Shown here one piece after another: positions 1 through 8,294 of a stretch of DNA of 9,863 bases. The notes beneath the pieces are model-generated. The model did no database searches, had not been told where the DNA came from, and saw only the letters and a list, made by a program, of their open reading frames with translations. Position 1 is the first letter of the stretch. Each line of letters begins with the position of its first letter. The stretch is taken from the NCBI GenBank assembly GCA_945882005.1, contig CAMCWG010000090.1, forward strand, positions 1 to 9,863, read 5' to 3'. Source of the stretch: Bordetella parapertussis. Its GTDB lineage: Bacteria; Pseudomonadota; Gammaproteobacteria; Burkholderiales; Burkholderiaceae_B. Both the position numbers and the translations under genes were made by a program.

Positions 1-970
1 CATCTTGTTCGACCCGAGGTTCGAGACCAACTAGATCGATCTTGTTATAGACCAAAATACAGGGAATATCTGCCGCACCAATGTCACTTAATACTTTGTT
101 GACTTCATGAATCTGCTCGTCACGCTGAGGGCTTGCTGCGTCAACAACATGCAACAGTAAATCGGCATGAATCGCTTCTTCGAGAGTTGCCCTGAAGGCA
201 GCGATGAGTGTAGTGGGTAAATCGCGAATAAAGCCCACAGTATCTGAGAGGGTAATTTGCCCCGCACCTTCGATCCAGACACGCCGCGTTGTCGTATCGA
301 GTGTGGCAAACAGCTGATCCGCAGCATACGCGCCGGCACGGGTCATCGCATTAAATAGCGTTGACTTACCTGCGTTGGTGTAACCGACTAAAGATACGGA
401 AAGTGTCGCACCACGGGCCCGAGAGCGACGTTGTGTGGTGCGTTGCCTTTGTACTCGCTCCAGACGCTCGCGCAACACGCGCACTTTGGCACCGATCATG
501 CGGCGATCCATCTCGAGCTGAGACTCGCCTGGACCACGCATCCCGATACCGCCGCGTTGTCGTTCAAGGTGGGACCACAAACGCGTCAAGCGCGTGGATA
601 GGTGTTGCAGCTGAGCAAGCTCTACTTGTAACTTGCCCTCGTGGCTCTTCGCGCGCAGTGCAAAAATATCAAGAATCAAGGCAACGCGATCAACCACACG
701 CAAGTTGAACTGGCGCTCGAGATTGCGTTGCTGGGCTGGGGATAAGGGCTGATCGAACAAAATGACCTCAGCCTCGCCCTGCTCAGCGAGCAAGACCCCT
801 TCTTGTACCTTACCTGAACCAATGAAATAAGCGGCATCTGGCCGCTGCCGTCGGGCCTTTAGCGTACCGACGAGCTCAGCCCCGGCGCCAGTCGCCAGCA
901 TTTCGAACTCTTGGGCGTGCGCCAGATAGTCTGGCGAACCAAGATCGACGCTAATAATCAACGCACGCAT
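1..970 (-). CDS. hflX: GTPase HflX, 3' end cut by the window
   Basis: HflX is a GTPase that binds 50S subunits and splits stalled 70S ribosomes, notably after heat stress. The reverse-strand frame is open from the ATG at 968-970 to the window edge, giving 323 residues without a stop; family members have roughly 370-430, so the C-terminus is missing. Visible parts are the N-terminal HflX domain (about residues 1-185) with the glycine-rich GGIGMRGPGES segment at 140-150, then the G domain: P-loop GYTNAGKST at 196-204, DTVGF at 243-247 and NKID at 309-312. The start is supported by GGAG (978-981) seven bases upstream and by an in-frame TAA shortly before. It begins 18 nt after the hfq stop, so the two are probably co-transcribed, as in many proteobacteria. 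In relatives hflK and hflC follow; they would lie beyond this window. Confidence 0.96.
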   Translation of the reverse strand, partial: MRALIISVDLGSPDYLAHAQEFEMLATGAGAELVGTLKARRQRPDAAYFIGSGKVQEGVLLAEQGEAEVILFDQPLSPAQQRNLERQFNLRVVDRVALILDIFALRAKSHEGKLQVELAQLQHLSTRLTRLWSHLERQRGGIGMRGPGESQLEMDRRMIGAKVRVLRERLERVQRQRTTQRRSRARGATLSVSLVGYTNAGKSTLFNAMTRAGAYAADQLFATLDTTTRRVWIEGAGQITLSDTVGFIRDLPTTLIAAFRATLEEAIHADLLLHVVDAASPQRDEQIHEVNKVLSDIGAADIPCILVYNKIDLVGLEPRVEQD

Positions 971-988
971 GCGCTGACTCCGGACGAA

Positions 989-1237
989 TTATTCAGCAGC
1001 AGTTTCGCCTACGCCTTCGGTGGGCAGACTGACGGCGCGTGCAGGCACCACTGTCGATATTGCGTGCTTATAGACCATTTGGGTGACTGTGTTGCGCAGG
1101 AGCACAACATACTGATCGAAAGATTCGACCTGACCCTGGAGTTTGATCCCGTTCACCAGATAAATAGACACTGGGATGTGCTCTTTACGCAAAGCGTTCA
1201 AGAAGGGATCTTGCAAAGTTTGCCCTTTGTTGCTCAT
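989..1237 (-). CDS. hfq: RNA chaperone Hfq
   Basis: Hfq forms a hexameric Sm-like ring that pairs small RNAs with mRNAs and affects mRNA stability and translation. The 82-residue product matches the family almost end to end. The proximal-face region is LQDPFLNAL at about 8-16, the Sm1 core runs from about 21 to 50, and the Sm2 motif [10 protein letters not shown] is at 56-65. The lateral rim reads RKEH at 17-20, whereas Escherichia coli has RRER; this form is, as far as I recall, usual in betaproteobacteria. The C-terminal tail is short (about 16 residues) and acidic, with Glu at 74, 78 and 82. Translation starts at the ATG at 1235-1237, preceded by a strong AAGGAG. Hfq is the first gene after a 207-bp spacer, so it probably has its own promoter, and it is followed closely by hflX. 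Confidence 0.98.
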   Translation of the reverse strand: MSNKGQTLQDPFLNALRKEHIPVSIYLVNGIKLQGQVESFDQYVVLLRNTVTQMVYKHAISTVVPARAVSLPTEGVGETAAE

Positions 1238-1444
1238 TGGCAGGCTCCTTATATTGTTGTTAGCGACTACGCCTCACCTAAGCTGCGTTGTGCGACGAAA
1301 TCTTAAGTCACACTCTACAGGGTTTTCCCTCGGGATGCTAGTGACAATAATACTTTGTTACTAAATATGCTCACTAAAGCTCAATGACATAACATTTATA
1401 TTATTTTTATTTAAATCATATATTTACATATTATTTATACTATT
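1238..1444 (-). promoter_or_regulatory. hisC-hfq intergenic region, probable hfq promoter and leader
   Basis: This is the only long non-coding gap in the window. Its hisC-proximal half is extremely AT-rich: I count 7 G or C in the 60 bases at 1381-1440, against 37 of 60 in a der coding line (2761-2820). The hfq-proximal part (1238-1335) has ordinary composition and would form an mRNA leader. Several -10-like hexamers occur on the minus strand, for example TATTAT at 1347-1352, but none has a convincing -35 at 16-18 bp, so I do not name one promoter. No GC-rich hairpin followed by a T run appears after the hisC stop, so any terminator for the upstream operon is not of the classical intrinsic kind. 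A small hairpin with stem AGGG/CCCT and a four-base loop is at 1319-1330; its meaning is unclear. Confidence 0.5.
1245..1250 (-). promoter_or_regulatory. Strong Shine-Dalgarno of hfq
   Basis: The minus strand reads AAGGAG seven bases before the hfq ATG, one of the best ribosome binding sites in the window. It lies inside an A-rich tract (1244-1261) that resembles an Hfq distal-face binding motif, so Hfq could cover its own site; that is inference. Confidence 0.8.
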
Positions 1445-2515
1445 TCACTTTAATATATCACGGCATGCAGCGATCAGCTGACTACATTGCGTATCTGTTC
1501 CAATCGTGATCCGGAGATGATTCGAGATACGCGGCGACTTGAAATGTCTGACGAGAATATTGCGCTCACGTAAGGCGCGCGCCAGCTCTTCCCCGCTATG
1601 GGCTGGGTGGCGTGCAAAGATAAAATTCGCAGCCGACGGCAAAACTTCAAAGCCTAAACCCTGCAGATCACGCGTCAGAGCATCGCGGCTACGCACCACC
1701 GCATCGCGGGCCTGTTCAAAGTAGGTCTGATCCTGGACGGCTGCCTGTGCGCCGGCCAGAGCCAGCCGATCTAGCGGATAGGAATTAAAGCTATTCTTAA
1801 CTCGATCCAAACCCTGAATAAGATCCGAGTGTCCCATTGCAAAACCAACACGCAAGCCGGCCAGAGAGTAGGCTTTGGACATCGTGTGCACAACCAGCAA
1901 ATTAGGATATTTGGCAATCAGCCCCGCCGCGCTTTGGGCGCCAAAATCAACGTAGGCCTCGTCTACCACCACCACAATATCCGGATTCGCAGCCACAACG
2001 CGTTCGATCTGATCCAGAGGCTGCGCGATACCGGTTGGTGCATTCGGGTTCGGGAAGATGATTCCACCCGCTTTTGCCTGCCCCTGCGGGAGATAGTCTT
2101 CCGCGCGGATTTTAAAGTCCTCATCCAGAGGAACGGCTTTGTAGGCAATCTCGTACAGCCCACAATACACGGGGTAAAAGCTATAAGTGATATCCGGAAA
2201 CAAAATAGGAGCGTCATGCTTGAGCAAGGCATGAAAGGCATGCCCTAGCACTTCATCCGAACCGTTTCCGACAAACACTTGTGCGGCAGTCAAACCAAAG
2301 CGACTGGCGATCGCCTCGCGCAACTCCAACGCCGTCGGGTCAGGATATAAGCGCAGGTTGTCATTTGTTTGTGCTGCAATCGCTGCCAACACCTTGGGCG
2401 ACGGACCGTAGGGGTGCTCGTTAGTATTGAGCTTGATCAGATTTTGAACGCGCGGCTGCTCGCCGGGCACATAAGGTTCTAATTTAGAAACCAGGCTATT
2501 CCAGAAACGACTCAT
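1445..2515 (-). CDS. hisC: Histidinol-phosphate aminotransferase
   Basis: HisC is a PLP-dependent class I/II aminotransferase that moves an amino group from glutamate to imidazole-acetol phosphate, giving histidinol phosphate in histidine synthesis; it works in the cytosol as a dimer. The 356-residue product has the usual length. Landmarks are NEHPYGPSP at 32-40, YPDP at 57-60, NGSDE at 84-88, NPNAPTG at 156-162, DEAYVDF at 185-191, the PLP-binding Lys in [14 protein letters not shown] (K214), and the substrate-carboxylate Arg in LRITIGT (about R335). The N-terminus (MSRFWNSLV) fits relatives, though the Shine-Dalgarno is weak (GCGAG). It starts 27 nt after the der stop and is the last gene before the AT-rich spacer. 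Many betaproteobacteria carry two hisC copies, one in the his operon; this may be the second. An aromatic aminotransferase role cannot be excluded from sequence alone. Confidence 0.93.
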   Translation of the reverse strand: MSRFWNSLVSKLEPYVPGEQPRVQNLIKLNTNEHPYGPSPKVLAAIAAQTNDNLRLYPDPTALELREAIASRFGLTAAQVFVGNGSDEVLGHAFHALLKHDAPILFPDITYSFYPVYCGLYEIAYKAVPLDEDFKIRAEDYLPQGQAKAGGIIFPNPNAPTGIAQPLDQIERVVAANPDIVVVVDEAYVDFGAQSAAGLIAKYPNLLVVHTMSKAYSLAGLRVGFAMGHSDLIQGLDRVKNSFNSYPLDRLALAGAQAAVQDQTYFEQARDAVVRSRDALTRDLQGLGFEVLPSAANFIFARHPAHSGEELARALRERNILVRHFKSPRISNHLRITIGTDTQCSQLIAACRDILK

Positions 2516-2542
2516 GAGGGCTCGCAGTCCGCGCGTAAACGA

Positions 2543-3943
2543 TTAATTATCGGCGTAAGGGTTGTAGGAGGAATTGAATTCAATGCGCAATGGCGTGCCG
2601 GCAAGCTCGAACTCATCGCGGAAACGCCCTTCCAAGTAGCGACGATAAGAATCCGGGATGGCATCCAGAGCATTGCCGTGGATAATAATCAGAGGAGGGT
2701 TCTGCCCACCTTGGTGCGCATAGCGCATTTTGGGACGGAAAATACCCTTGCGCGGTGGCGGCTGTTGCTCAATCGCTGCCTGCAGCTCGCGCGTCAGGCG
2801 TGGCGTGGACAACTTGGTAAACGCGGCGGCATGCGCGGCATTAACAGAACGCAAGACGGTGTTGATTCCCTGCCCACGCAAGGCTGAAATCGTGTGCACG
2901 CGCGCAAACGACAGAAATCTTAACTTGCGATCGAACTCGCGTTGAATACGTTCGCGATGCTCGGGATCGAGACCATCCCATTTATTAATCGCCACAACCA
3001 GCGCCCGACCTGTCTCGAGGATAAAACCAGCGATGTGCGCGTCCTGCTCAGAGACTTCGTGTTGTGCATCAATCATCAGCAGCACGACGTTGCTCGCTTC
3101 AATTGCTTGCAAGGTTTTAATCACTGAGAATTTTTCGATTGCTTCAAACACCTTGCCACGTTTGCGAAGACCTGCCGTATCAATCAAGGTGTACTGCTTA
3201 CCACCACGATCGAACTCAATTTCAATCGCATCGCGTGTGGTACCGGGCATGTCGAACGCAATGACGCGCTCTTCGCCAAGCAAAGTATTGATCAAGGTGG
3301 ACTTCCCAACGTTTGGCCGACCAACGATGGCCAGCTTGATCCGATGGTGAATAACAGGCTCAGCAGGTTCGGAGGCGTCGCTCGCTAAGGCGTCCGGGCT
3401 CGGTTCGACCTCATCAGCGTCATACACTTCGTCCTCGATTTTCTCTCCGAGTCCCTCAAGCGCGTGCTCGATCAGATCCGCGATCCCGTCACCGTGCGCA
3501 GCCGAGATAGGACAAGGCAGTCCGAGCCCAAGCTCATGAAACTCTGCGACGGCGCTACCGTGCTGCATCCCCTCGGCTTTGTTCACACAAAGCACGACTT
3601 TTTGTCCAAGCTTACGCAACAAACGGGCAATGTCGTGATCGTGTGCGTTTAGGCCAGCACGCGCATCGACCAAAAACACGACGACATCAGCTTCTGCAAT
3701 CGCCTGCTTCGTCTGGCGCGCCATTTGATGCAGGATGCCGGTTTTCGCGACAGGCTCAAAACCACCAGTATCCACCACAATAAAGGGCGTATCACCAACC
3801 CGCCCTTCCCCGTAATGACGATCTCGGGTTAGACCGGAAAAGTCGGCGACCAACGCCGAACGCGAACGCGTGAGCCGATTAAAAAGCGTCGACTTTCCAA
3901 CGTTCGGGCGTCCTACAAGGGCAACGACAGGCTTTACAGACAC
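2543..3943 (-). CDS. der: Ribosome biogenesis GTPase Der (EngA)
   Basis: Der is an essential GTPase with two tandem G domains that helps assemble the 50S subunit. The 466-residue product has both. Domain 1 has GRPNVGKS at 11-18, DTGG at 58-61 and NKAE at 121-124. Domain 2 has GRPNVGKS at 208-215, DTAG at 255-258 and NKWD at 320-323. An acidic linker (about 165-195) separates them, and a C-terminal KH-like domain spans about 370-460, ending in NPYADN. The start is GTG (3941-3943), which gives the family's normal N-terminus ([16 protein letters not shown]). No Shine-Dalgarno is visible before it and the bamB stop lies only 5 nt upstream, so translation probably depends on coupling to bamB. The gene sits in the common bamB-der neighbourhood; hisC follows. 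Confidence 0.98.
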   Translation of the reverse strand: MSVKPVVALVGRPNVGKSTLFNRLTRSRSALVADFSGLTRDRHYGEGRVGDTPFIVVDTGGFEPVAKTGILHQMARQTKQAIAEADVVVFLVDARAGLNAHDHDIARLLRKLGQKVVLCVNKAEGMQHGSAVAEFHELGLGLPCPISAAHGDGIADLIEHALEGLGEKIEDEVYDADEVEPSPDALASDASEPAEPVIHHRIKLAIVGRPNVGKSTLINTLLGEERVIAFDMPGTTRDAIEIEFDRGGKQYTLIDTAGLRKRGKVFEAIEKFSVIKTLQAIEASNVVLLMIDAQHEVSEQDAHIAGFILETGRALVVAINKWDGLDPEHRERIQREFDRKLRFLSFARVHTISALRGQGINTVLRSVNAAHAAAFTKLSTPRLTRELQAAIEQQPPPRKGIFRPKMRYAHQGGQNPPLIIIHGNALDAIPDSYRRYLEGRFRDEFELAGTPLRIEFNSSYNPYADN

Positions 3944-3948
3944 AATAT

Positions 3949-5106
3949 TTATTTCAACACTATCAAAACAAGAGAACCGTCGCCGGTATTAACGAGCACA
4001 CCCTGGGGTGTCGCAATCAAAGGAGCGTTGATCTGGCCTCCTCCAACGGCAATGCGGGCGAGCAAACGTCCATCATCCGCAGCCATGAAATGCACATACC
4101 CATCATAATCACCCACCGCAACCGCATTACCAAGCACCGCTGGGCTCGTAAGCTTGCGATACCGCAGCGCATCCTGGGTCCAATTCAACTTACCATCCTT
4201 CAGTGCGAATGCCGACACGGCATCAGACTGATTGGGGGAATAGGCCTGTGCGCTATCGATTGTTAGACCGACTGCGCTCGAAAAATTCTTACTCCAGATG
4301 GGACGCCCACCTGAGGCCAGATCAAAACAAAGAATGCGGCCTTGAAACGCAACCGCACATAGCAGCGGCGGCGCCAACACAGGCAAGCCAACGACGTCAT
4401 TCACGCGTTCTAGGTCTGTTGCACCCTTGGGTGCAGCAACAATGCCTTCCCACTGCACATCTCCGGACACTGCGTTAATCGCAATCAACTTGCCGCCAGG
4501 AATGCCCGTAATAATCAACCCATCGAACAACGCAATGCGTCCGGGCGCACGCAATGCCAATGCCGGCCCAGGCCGCTGCACGTTCCAAATTCGGTCGCCT
4601 GTCTCTGCATTGAAGGCCTGAATACGATAGTCACCGCTGCGAACAACAACGACGCCGTAGCCTACGACTGGCGGTACCGACACATCACTGGTTGCTTTGG
4701 AGCGCCATTTGACGGTCCCCGTATCGTCCATTGCAATCACGGTACCATCGCGCGCCACAACTGCAGTCGTTTTTCCGTCGCTACCGACACCTGAGGTCAG
4801 TCGCACGTCAAGTTTTGCAGTCCAGACGGCGTTGCCAGTACTGAGGTCATACTTGCCGACTGCACCATTCGCTGCCGCCCCATACACCGCCGTCCCCACC
4901 ACAGCAGGCGCAAAACCAATACCAGAGCCACTGCCGATCTGCACCTTCCAGCCGACCTGTACAGACAGACCTGCAGGATAAGTGGTCAAGGCTGAGGGCT
5001 TATATCGTCCATCGTCACCCGTAATCAGCGCGCACCCAGTCAGGGCTATAAAGAGACACGCCGCAGTACCCAAGCGCACAAACCGACTGATGGACGAAAA
5101 ATTCAT
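3949..5106 (-). CDS. bamB: Outer membrane assembly lipoprotein BamB
   Basis: BamB is the eight-bladed beta-propeller lipoprotein of the BAM complex, which inserts beta-barrel proteins into the outer membrane. From the chosen start the product has 385 residues. A lipoprotein signal peptide ends in LTGC, with the lipidated Cys at about 25; the next residue is Ala, not Asp, consistent with outer-membrane sorting. The rest consists of PQQ-like propeller repeats with recurring patterns such as [15 protein letters not shown]-type turns ([11 protein letters not shown]) and SGDVQW. A longer frame starts at 5124 and would overlap yfgM by 17 nt, but it has no ribosome binding site. The ATG at 5104-5106 has GGAG six bases upstream and lies 1 nt after the yfgM stop, so I prefer it. 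The order yfgM-bamB-der is widely conserved. Confidence 0.94.
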   Translation of the reverse strand: MNFSSISRFVRLGTAACLFIALTGCALITGDDGRYKPSALTTYPAGLSVQVGWKVQIGSGSGIGFAPAVVGTAVYGAAANGAVGKYDLSTGNAVWTAKLDVRLTSGVGSDGKTTAVVARDGTVIAMDDTGTVKWRSKATSDVSVPPVVGYGVVVVRSGDYRIQAFNAETGDRIWNVQRPGPALALRAPGRIALFDGLIITGIPGGKLIAINAVSGDVQWEGIVAAPKGATDLERVNDVVGLPVLAPPLLCAVAFQGRILCFDLASGGRPIWSKNFSSAVGLTIDSAQAYSPNQSDAVSAFALKDGKLNWTQDALRYRKLTSPAVLGNAVAVGDYDGYVHFMAADDGRLLARIAVGGGQINAPLIATPQGVLVNTGDGSLVLIVLK

Positions 5107-5107
5107 A

Positions 5108-5740
5108 TTAGGCTCCGAGCGCATCTAATTTGAGTTTGACTACCGGGGTCAAGGGATTGATCACACCAAGCAGCTCGATCGCTTGCGTCCACGCGCTGCG
5201 GGCTTCGGCACCCTTGCCTTGCGCAGCAAGGATATCGCCACGTCGGTCTGCGTATAGGCCAGCAAAGGAAACCGAAGGGTCCTTGAGCTGAGCGAGTGCC
5301 GCATCAAACTCTTTCTGTTCATACAACAAACCTGCCAAACGCAGTTTGGCCACAGGAACCAGGGCTGCATGCTTAGACTTCACAAGCCATTCAAGTTGCG
5401 CACGCGCTGCAACTACATCATTACGCTCGGCTAGTGCCGAGGCAGCGACTAAGGCGCCACGCGCCGCGTAGTCCGTACCAGAATAATCTGCACGTAACGT
5501 CTGCATTGCGGCATTAATGCGTGCAACCGACTCATCACCCTTTTGGCGGCCAGCCTCTTCAAGCGCTTCAAAATACCCGCGCGCTTGCACAGCCTGGTTA
5601 CCCTCGTACCATTGCCATCCGCGCCAGCTTCCAGCAACAGCGGTTGCAATGACTAAGAGCGTCACTACCAAGGTACCGTACTTGTTCCACCAGGCTTTGA
5701 GCTGGTCTAGTTGTTCTTGTTCGTCAAGATCGTAAGCCAT
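5108..5740 (-). CDS. yfgM: YfgM-family inner membrane TPR protein
   Basis: YfgM is a membrane-anchored tetratricopeptide protein; in E. coli it associates with the SecYEG translocon and the PpiD chaperone and helps outer-membrane and periplasmic proteins mature. The 210-residue product shows the family layout: a short cytosolic N-terminus (MAYDLDEQEQLDQLKAWWNK), one membrane segment at about 21-40, and a periplasmic part rich in Ala and Leu with TPR-like helices (about 50-205). It lacks a cleavable signal peptide. The start at 5738-5740 follows the hisS stop by 2 nt; a GAGAAGG within the last hisS codons, about 10 bases upstream, may serve as ribosome binding site. The position between hisS and bamB is the typical place for this family, which supports the call. 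Older annotations name such proteins DUF2133 or simply TPR protein. Confidence 0.92.
   Translation of the reverse strand: MAYDLDEQEQLDQLKAWWNKYGTLVVTLLVIATAVAGSWRGWQWYEGNQAVQARGYFEALEEAGRQKGDESVARINAAMQTLRADYSGTDYAARGALVAASALAERNDVVAARAQLEWLVKSKHAALVPVAKLRLAGLLYEQKEFDAALAQLKDPSVSFAGLYADRRGDILAAQGKGAEARSAWTQAIELLGVINPLTPVVKLKLDALGA
5113..5116 (-). promoter_or_regulatory. Shine-Dalgarno that fixes the bamB start
   Basis: The minus strand reads CGGAG, then six bases (with the yfgM TAA inside), then the ATG at 5104-5106. The earlier in-frame ATG at 5122-5124 is preceded by CTCAAATTAG, which has no such site. This favours the shorter BamB with a normal-length lipoprotein signal. Confidence 0.7.
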
Positions 5741-5742
5741 TC

Positions 5743-7035
5743 TTATTTAACCTTCTCTTTCAAAAAAGCCACTAAATTATCCAGTGACACTTGTTGTTGC
5801 CCAGCAGGCTCGCTCGCGTTCTGAACACGCAACATTTTGACTGACGCCATACCCACAGCCAACTCGTCATCCCCAAGAATAACCGCAATCGCTGCACCGC
5901 TCGTGTCGGCGCGTTTGAACTGCGATTTAAAACTTCCTGCACCAGCATGCACAATCGTTGCAATCCCCCCATCACGCAAGGCTTCAGCGAGCACAGCAGC
6001 GCGACGCTGGGCTGACTCGCCCTGGTGCACAAAATACACTTCGCATTCAGTTTGAGGCGCTTCGGGTTGATACTGCCCCCATAAATCCAGCAAACGCTCC
6101 ATGCCAATCGCAAATCCTACCGCTGGAGCGGGCTTTCCGCCAACAAGCTCGATCAATCCGTCGTAACGTCCGCCGCCACACACAGTTGCTTGCGCGCCCA
6201 GCTTATCTGTCACCCACTCAAAAACCGTTAGGTTGTAGTAATCGAGTCCTCGCACCATACGGGGATTGATACGGTAGGCCACCCCTGCATCCTGCAGACG
6301 CGCGCACACACCATCAAAATGCGCCTTTGACTCGTCGCCCAGAAAATCAAAGAGTTTGGGCGCGGCATCCGCCATCGCCTGCATCGCAGGATTTTTTGTA
6401 TCCAAGACCCTTAACGGGTTTGTATACATACGACGCAAACCGTCTTCATCCAGGACATCTTTATGGGCTTCTAAGTGCTGAATCAACGCTGCACGGTGGG
6501 TCGCCCGCTCTTGCGCCTGCCCCAGAGAGTTCAGCTCGAGCGTGACATCTTTGATTCCTAATAGGGCCCACAAGCGAGCGACCATAATGATCATCTCAGC
6601 ATCAATATCTGGCCCAGCTAAACCAAGCGCCTCAACGTCAATTTGATGAAACTGACGATAACGCCCTCTTTGGGGACGCTCGTGCCTGAACACGGGGCCC
6701 ATCGCGTACACACGCTGGGGTCGGTCATAGATGAGGTTGTGCTCGATCGTCGCGCGCACCATCCCAGCCGTAAACTCGGGGCGCATCGTTAACGACTCGC
6801 CGTTGAGCGCATCGGTAAAGCTATACATTTCTTTCTCGACGATATCGGTGACTTCGCCGATACCGCGCGTAAAGAGTCGGGTGTGCTCAAGAATGGGGGT
6901 ACGCATATTGCGATACCCATACGCACGCATCCAGGCGCGGACATACTCTTCGAGCAATTCCCAACGCGCACTCGCCCCAGGCAGTGCGTCATTCATGCCA
7001 CGAATGGCGGTAACTTTTGCAAACGCTTGTGTCAT
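5743..7035 (-). CDS. hisS: Histidyl-tRNA synthetase
   Basis: HisS charges tRNA-His with histidine in the cytosol and is a class II synthetase acting as a dimer. The 430-residue product has a normal length and all signature motifs: RTPILE of motif 1 at 45-50, TMRPEFTAG at 83-91, motif 2 [16 protein letters not shown] at 116-131, the histidine-specific RGLDYY at 262-267, GGGRYDGL at 287-294, and motif 3 [11 protein letters not shown] at 305-315. The C-terminal anticodon-binding domain spans about 330-425. Its ATG overlaps the ispG stop as ATGA (7032-7035) and no strong Shine-Dalgarno is seen, so translation is probably coupled to ispG. The pair ispG-hisS is conserved in beta- and gammaproteobacteria. 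Confidence 0.98.
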   Translation of the reverse strand: MTQAFAKVTAIRGMNDALPGASARWELLEEYVRAWMRAYGYRNMRTPILEHTRLFTRGIGEVTDIVEKEMYSFTDALNGESLTMRPEFTAGMVRATIEHNLIYDRPQRVYAMGPVFRHERPQRGRYRQFHQIDVEALGLAGPDIDAEMIIMVARLWALLGIKDVTLELNSLGQAQERATHRAALIQHLEAHKDVLDEDGLRRMYTNPLRVLDTKNPAMQAMADAAPKLFDFLGDESKAHFDGVCARLQDAGVAYRINPRMVRGLDYYNLTVFEWVTDKLGAQATVCGGGRYDGLIELVGGKPAPAVGFAIGMERLLDLWGQYQPEAPQTECEVYFVHQGESAQRRAAVLAEALRDGGIATIVHAGAGSFKSQFKRADTSGAAIAVILGDDELAVGMASVKMLRVQNASEPAGQQQVSLDNLVAFLKEKVK

Positions 7036-8294
7036 AACTTACTACCGTAACGGCGTGCGACGTACTCTTGAACAATCACTTGAAACTCTTCGGCAATGTG
7101 CTCACCTTTCAGGGTAACGGTGCGCTCACCATCTACAAAGACGGGTGCAGCAGGCACTTCACCAGTACCGGGCAAACTAATACCGATATCCGCATGACGG
7201 CTCTCACCGGGGCCGTTCACCACACATCCCATCACCGCGACGTTCATCGACTCCACGCCTGGATATTGATTCTTCCAGAGCGGCATCTGCTCGCGCAGAT
7301 ACGTTTGAATGCGATCAGCCAGCTCCTGAAACACTGTACTGCTGGTGCGGCCACAGCCAGGACAAGCGACGACCATTGGTGTAAAGGCTCTGAGCCCCAT
7401 CGTCTGTAGGATCTCTTGTCCAACAATCACCTCGCGAGTACGGTCTCCGCCTGGCTCGGGCGTTAGCGAAATACGAATCGTGTCGCCAATCCCTTCTTGC
7501 AAGAGGACGCTCAGAGCCGCCGTGGAAGCCACAATGCCTTTGCTGCCCATACCGGCCTCGGTTAAACCCAAGTGCAATGGATAATCACAGCGCGAAGCAA
7601 GGTCTCGATAAACCGCAATCAAGTCTTGTACATGACTTACCTTGCAGGACAAGATGATTGCATCGCCAGGCAAACCGAGTTCTTCAGCGCGTTGCGCATT
7701 ACTGATCGCAGATACAACCAAGGCATCACGCATCACTGCTTGCGCATCGCGCGGTGTGGCAAGCTTGCTGTTTTCATCCATCATGCGTGCAAGCAACTCG
7801 TGATCAAGGCTACCCCAGTTCACGCCGATCCGAACTGGCTTTTGGTGACGGCATGCAACTTCGATCATCTGTGCGAAATTATCATCACGACGCTTACCGC
7901 CGCCCATGTTGCCAGGATTAATACGATATTTCGAGAGCGCCTGTGCGCACTCTGGGAATTGCGTGAGCAACTTGTGCCCGTTGTAATGAAAATCGCCGAC
8001 AAGCGGTACCGAAATCCCCATACGATCGAGCTGCTCACGGATGGCAGGCACCTCTTTGGCAGCCTCTGGCGTGTTGACCGTGATCCGGACAATCTCGGAC
8101 CCGGCTAGTGCAAGCTCTTTAACCTGGATCGCGGTCGCAATGGCATCCGCGGTATCCGTGTTGGTCATCGATTGGACCAAGACAGGCGCCGCGCCACCGA
8201 TGAGCGTGCGATTCTCACCCCACGCCACGGTGACTGTGCGTGTGGAATGGCGCTTCACAACGCCTGGCTGGGAATCTACCTTAGGCTCACTCAT
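7032..8294 (-). CDS. ispG: 4-hydroxy-3-methylbut-2-enyl diphosphate synthase (flavodoxin)
   Basis: IspG (GcpE) converts methylerythritol cyclodiphosphate to HMBPP in the MEP isoprenoid pathway, using a [4Fe-4S] cluster. From the chosen start the product has 420 residues. The N-terminal TIM-barrel part includes VQSMTNTDT (about 40-48), [15 protein letters not shown] and RIGVNWGSL. The C-terminal cluster domain has ACPGCGRT (Cys 311 and 314) and [10 protein letters not shown] (Cys 357, Glu 364), giving three Cys plus the Glu known to ligate the cluster. The frame can be opened three codons earlier at a GTG (8301-8303), but the ATG at 8292-8294 overlaps the rodZ stop as ATGA and has GAGGGG eight bases upstream, so I chose it. 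The gene lies between the RodZ-like gene and hisS, a common arrangement. Confidence 0.97.
   Translation of the reverse strand: MSEPKVDSQPGVVKRHSTRTVTVAWGENRTLIGGAAPVLVQSMTNTDTADAIATAIQVKELALAGSEIVRITVNTPEAAKEVPAIREQLDRMGISVPLVGDFHYNGHKLLTQFPECAQALSKYRINPGNMGGGKRRDDNFAQMIEVACRHQKPVRIGVNWGSLDHELLARMMDENSKLATPRDAQAVMRDALVVSAISNAQRAEELGLPGDAIILSCKVSHVQDLIAVYRDLASRCDYPLHLGLTEAGMGSKGIVASTAALSVLLQEGIGDTIRISLTPEPGGDRTREVIVGQEILQTMGLRAFTPMVVACPGCGRTSSTVFQELADRIQTYLREQMPLWKNQYPGVESMNVAVMGCVVNGPGESRHADIGISLPGTGEVPAAPVFVDGERTVTLKGEHIAEEFQVIVQEYVARRYGSKL

Noticed and set aside
911..1306. Plus-strand open frame of 131 codons over hfq and the hflX start
   Set aside because: It mirrors two clearly conserved minus-strand genes, has no recognisable domain and no supporting context.
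1319..1330. AGGG-TTTT-CCCT inverted repeat as a terminator or operator
   Set aside because: The stem is only four base pairs and has no T run; it is too weak to call a functional element.
1381..1444. Intrinsic terminator after hisC
   Set aside because: The region is AT-rich, but no stable GC-containing hairpin followed by a T run on the minus strand could be found by eye.
5107..5124. Longer BamB starting at 5124
   Set aside because: No Shine-Dalgarno there; the next ATG has GGAG at ideal spacing and gives a normal lipoprotein signal.
7572..8108. Plus-strand open frame of 178 codons inside ispG
   Set aside because: It is antisense to a fully conserved ispG and its translation shows no family motif; long antisense frames are common in coding DNA of this composition.
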